In this document: positions 63,776 to 64,000 of the stretch, in pieces | Layout: every line of letters starts with the position of its first letter | How positions within the stretch are numbered: the stretch's first letter is position 1 | Assembly (NCBI GenBank): GCA_041920215.1 | Contig: JAYRSJ010000022.1 | Coordinates: 1-64,000 of the forward strand | DNA: 64,000 bases | Direction of reading: 5' to 3' | Source: JAYRSJ01 sp041920215 | GTDB lineage: Bacteria > Pseudomonadota > Gammaproteobacteria > Burkholderiales > Burkholderiaceae_C | Translations under genes and position numbers: made by a program | Notes under the pieces: generated by a model | What the model saw: only the letters and a program-made list of their open reading frames with translations | Databases searched by the model: none | Told to the model about the DNA's origin: nothing

Positions 63776-64000
63776 ATGGCCACGGCCGCGGTCGATGTGG
63801 CAGCGCTGGCGCTCTATGCCCTGGCGATGTGCATCACGCCCGGCCCCAATGTGCTGATGCTGACCGCCTCGGGCGCCCTGCACGGCTATCGTGCCAGCCT
63901 GCCCCATCTGCTCGGTGCCAGCCTGGGCACCGGCCTGCAGACCTTGCTGGTGGCACTGGGCGCGGCCGAGGTCTTCAGTCGCTGGCCGGGGCTGCAGGCG
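63776..64000 (+). CDS. LysE-family exporter, N-terminal part (3' end outside window)
   Basis: 75 residues are visible before the window ends. Starts 13 bp after the phosphatase gene. First helix ALALYALAMCITPGPNVLMLTASG contains the TPGPN motif of LysE/RhtB amino-acid exporters; the second helix follows (LLGASLGTGLQTLLVALGA). Confidence 0.9.
   Translation, partial: MATAAVDVAALALYALAMCITPGPNVLMLTASGALHGYRASLPHLLGASLGTGLQTLLVALGAAEVFSRWPGLQA

Overview
The window is GC-rich, densely coding bacterial chromosome. Gene content points to a betaproteobacterium of the order Burkholderiales, probably near Roseateles, Mitsuaria or Pelomonas. The reasons are very high G+C (47 of 60 bases in one counted stretch, 27841-27900), two PEP-CTERM proteins, a one-piece indolepyruvate:ferredoxin oxidoreductase, a Gcr-type 'recombinase' membrane protein overlapping apaG, and TRAP and dipeptide ABC uptake systems. 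This is inference from gene content; no rRNA, tRNA, phage, insertion sequence or CRISPR array was seen.

Layout. 0-9 kb: end of an EAL phosphodiesterase, a small lipoprotein, then a tightly packed trio: hybrid histidine kinase, a 1361-residue GMC oxidoreductase/alpha-beta hydrolase fusion, and a PhoD-like phosphatase. 9-15 kb: CYTH-CHAD protein, cytochrome c lipoprotein, DUF3224-like protein, M16 peptidase. 15-19 kb: complete TRAP transporter (TakP-like) with an enlarged DctM. 19-22.5 kb: TPR-diguanylate cyclase and a chemoreceptor. 22.5-27 kb: indolepyruvate oxidoreductase and a divergent Lrp/AsnC regulator. 27-31.4 kb: EamA exporter, unknown protein, secretin-like secreted protein, GH18 chitinase, flavodoxin-fold reductase. 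31.6-36.9 kb: five-gene peptide ABC operon. 36.9-38.9 kb: low-GC island with an orphan gene and a higBA toxin-antitoxin pair. 38.9-47.4 kb: GST, GFA protein, an unknown secreted protein, a winged-helix/NTPase regulator facing a beta-helix/STN/PEP-CTERM/globin cluster, and mgsA. 47.4-56.3 kb: PEP-CTERM gene with a sigma-54 promoter, B12/radical SAM enzyme, glutamine-synthetase-like enzyme, CDF-like protein, haloacid dehalogenase, DUF2157/DUF4401 pair. 56.3-64 kb: Gcr-type protein and apaG, a binding protein, two fasciclin genes facing a TetR gene, rpe, a protein tyrosine phosphatase and the start of a LysE-type exporter.

Most promising candidates for new biology: (1) the kinase / GMC-hydrolase / phosphatase trio, whose hydrolase half has Cys in place of the nucleophile Ser; (2) the TetR-fasciclin locus, where two copies of one operator motif sit on the two divergent promoters; (3) the winged-helix regulator facing a secreted beta-helix gene, with three tandem 11-bp repeats between them and a related 12-mer recurring at three other places within 10 kb; (4) a secretin-like soluble protein next to a chitinase whose promoter carries helically phased repeats; (5) the orphan gene of the low-GC island.
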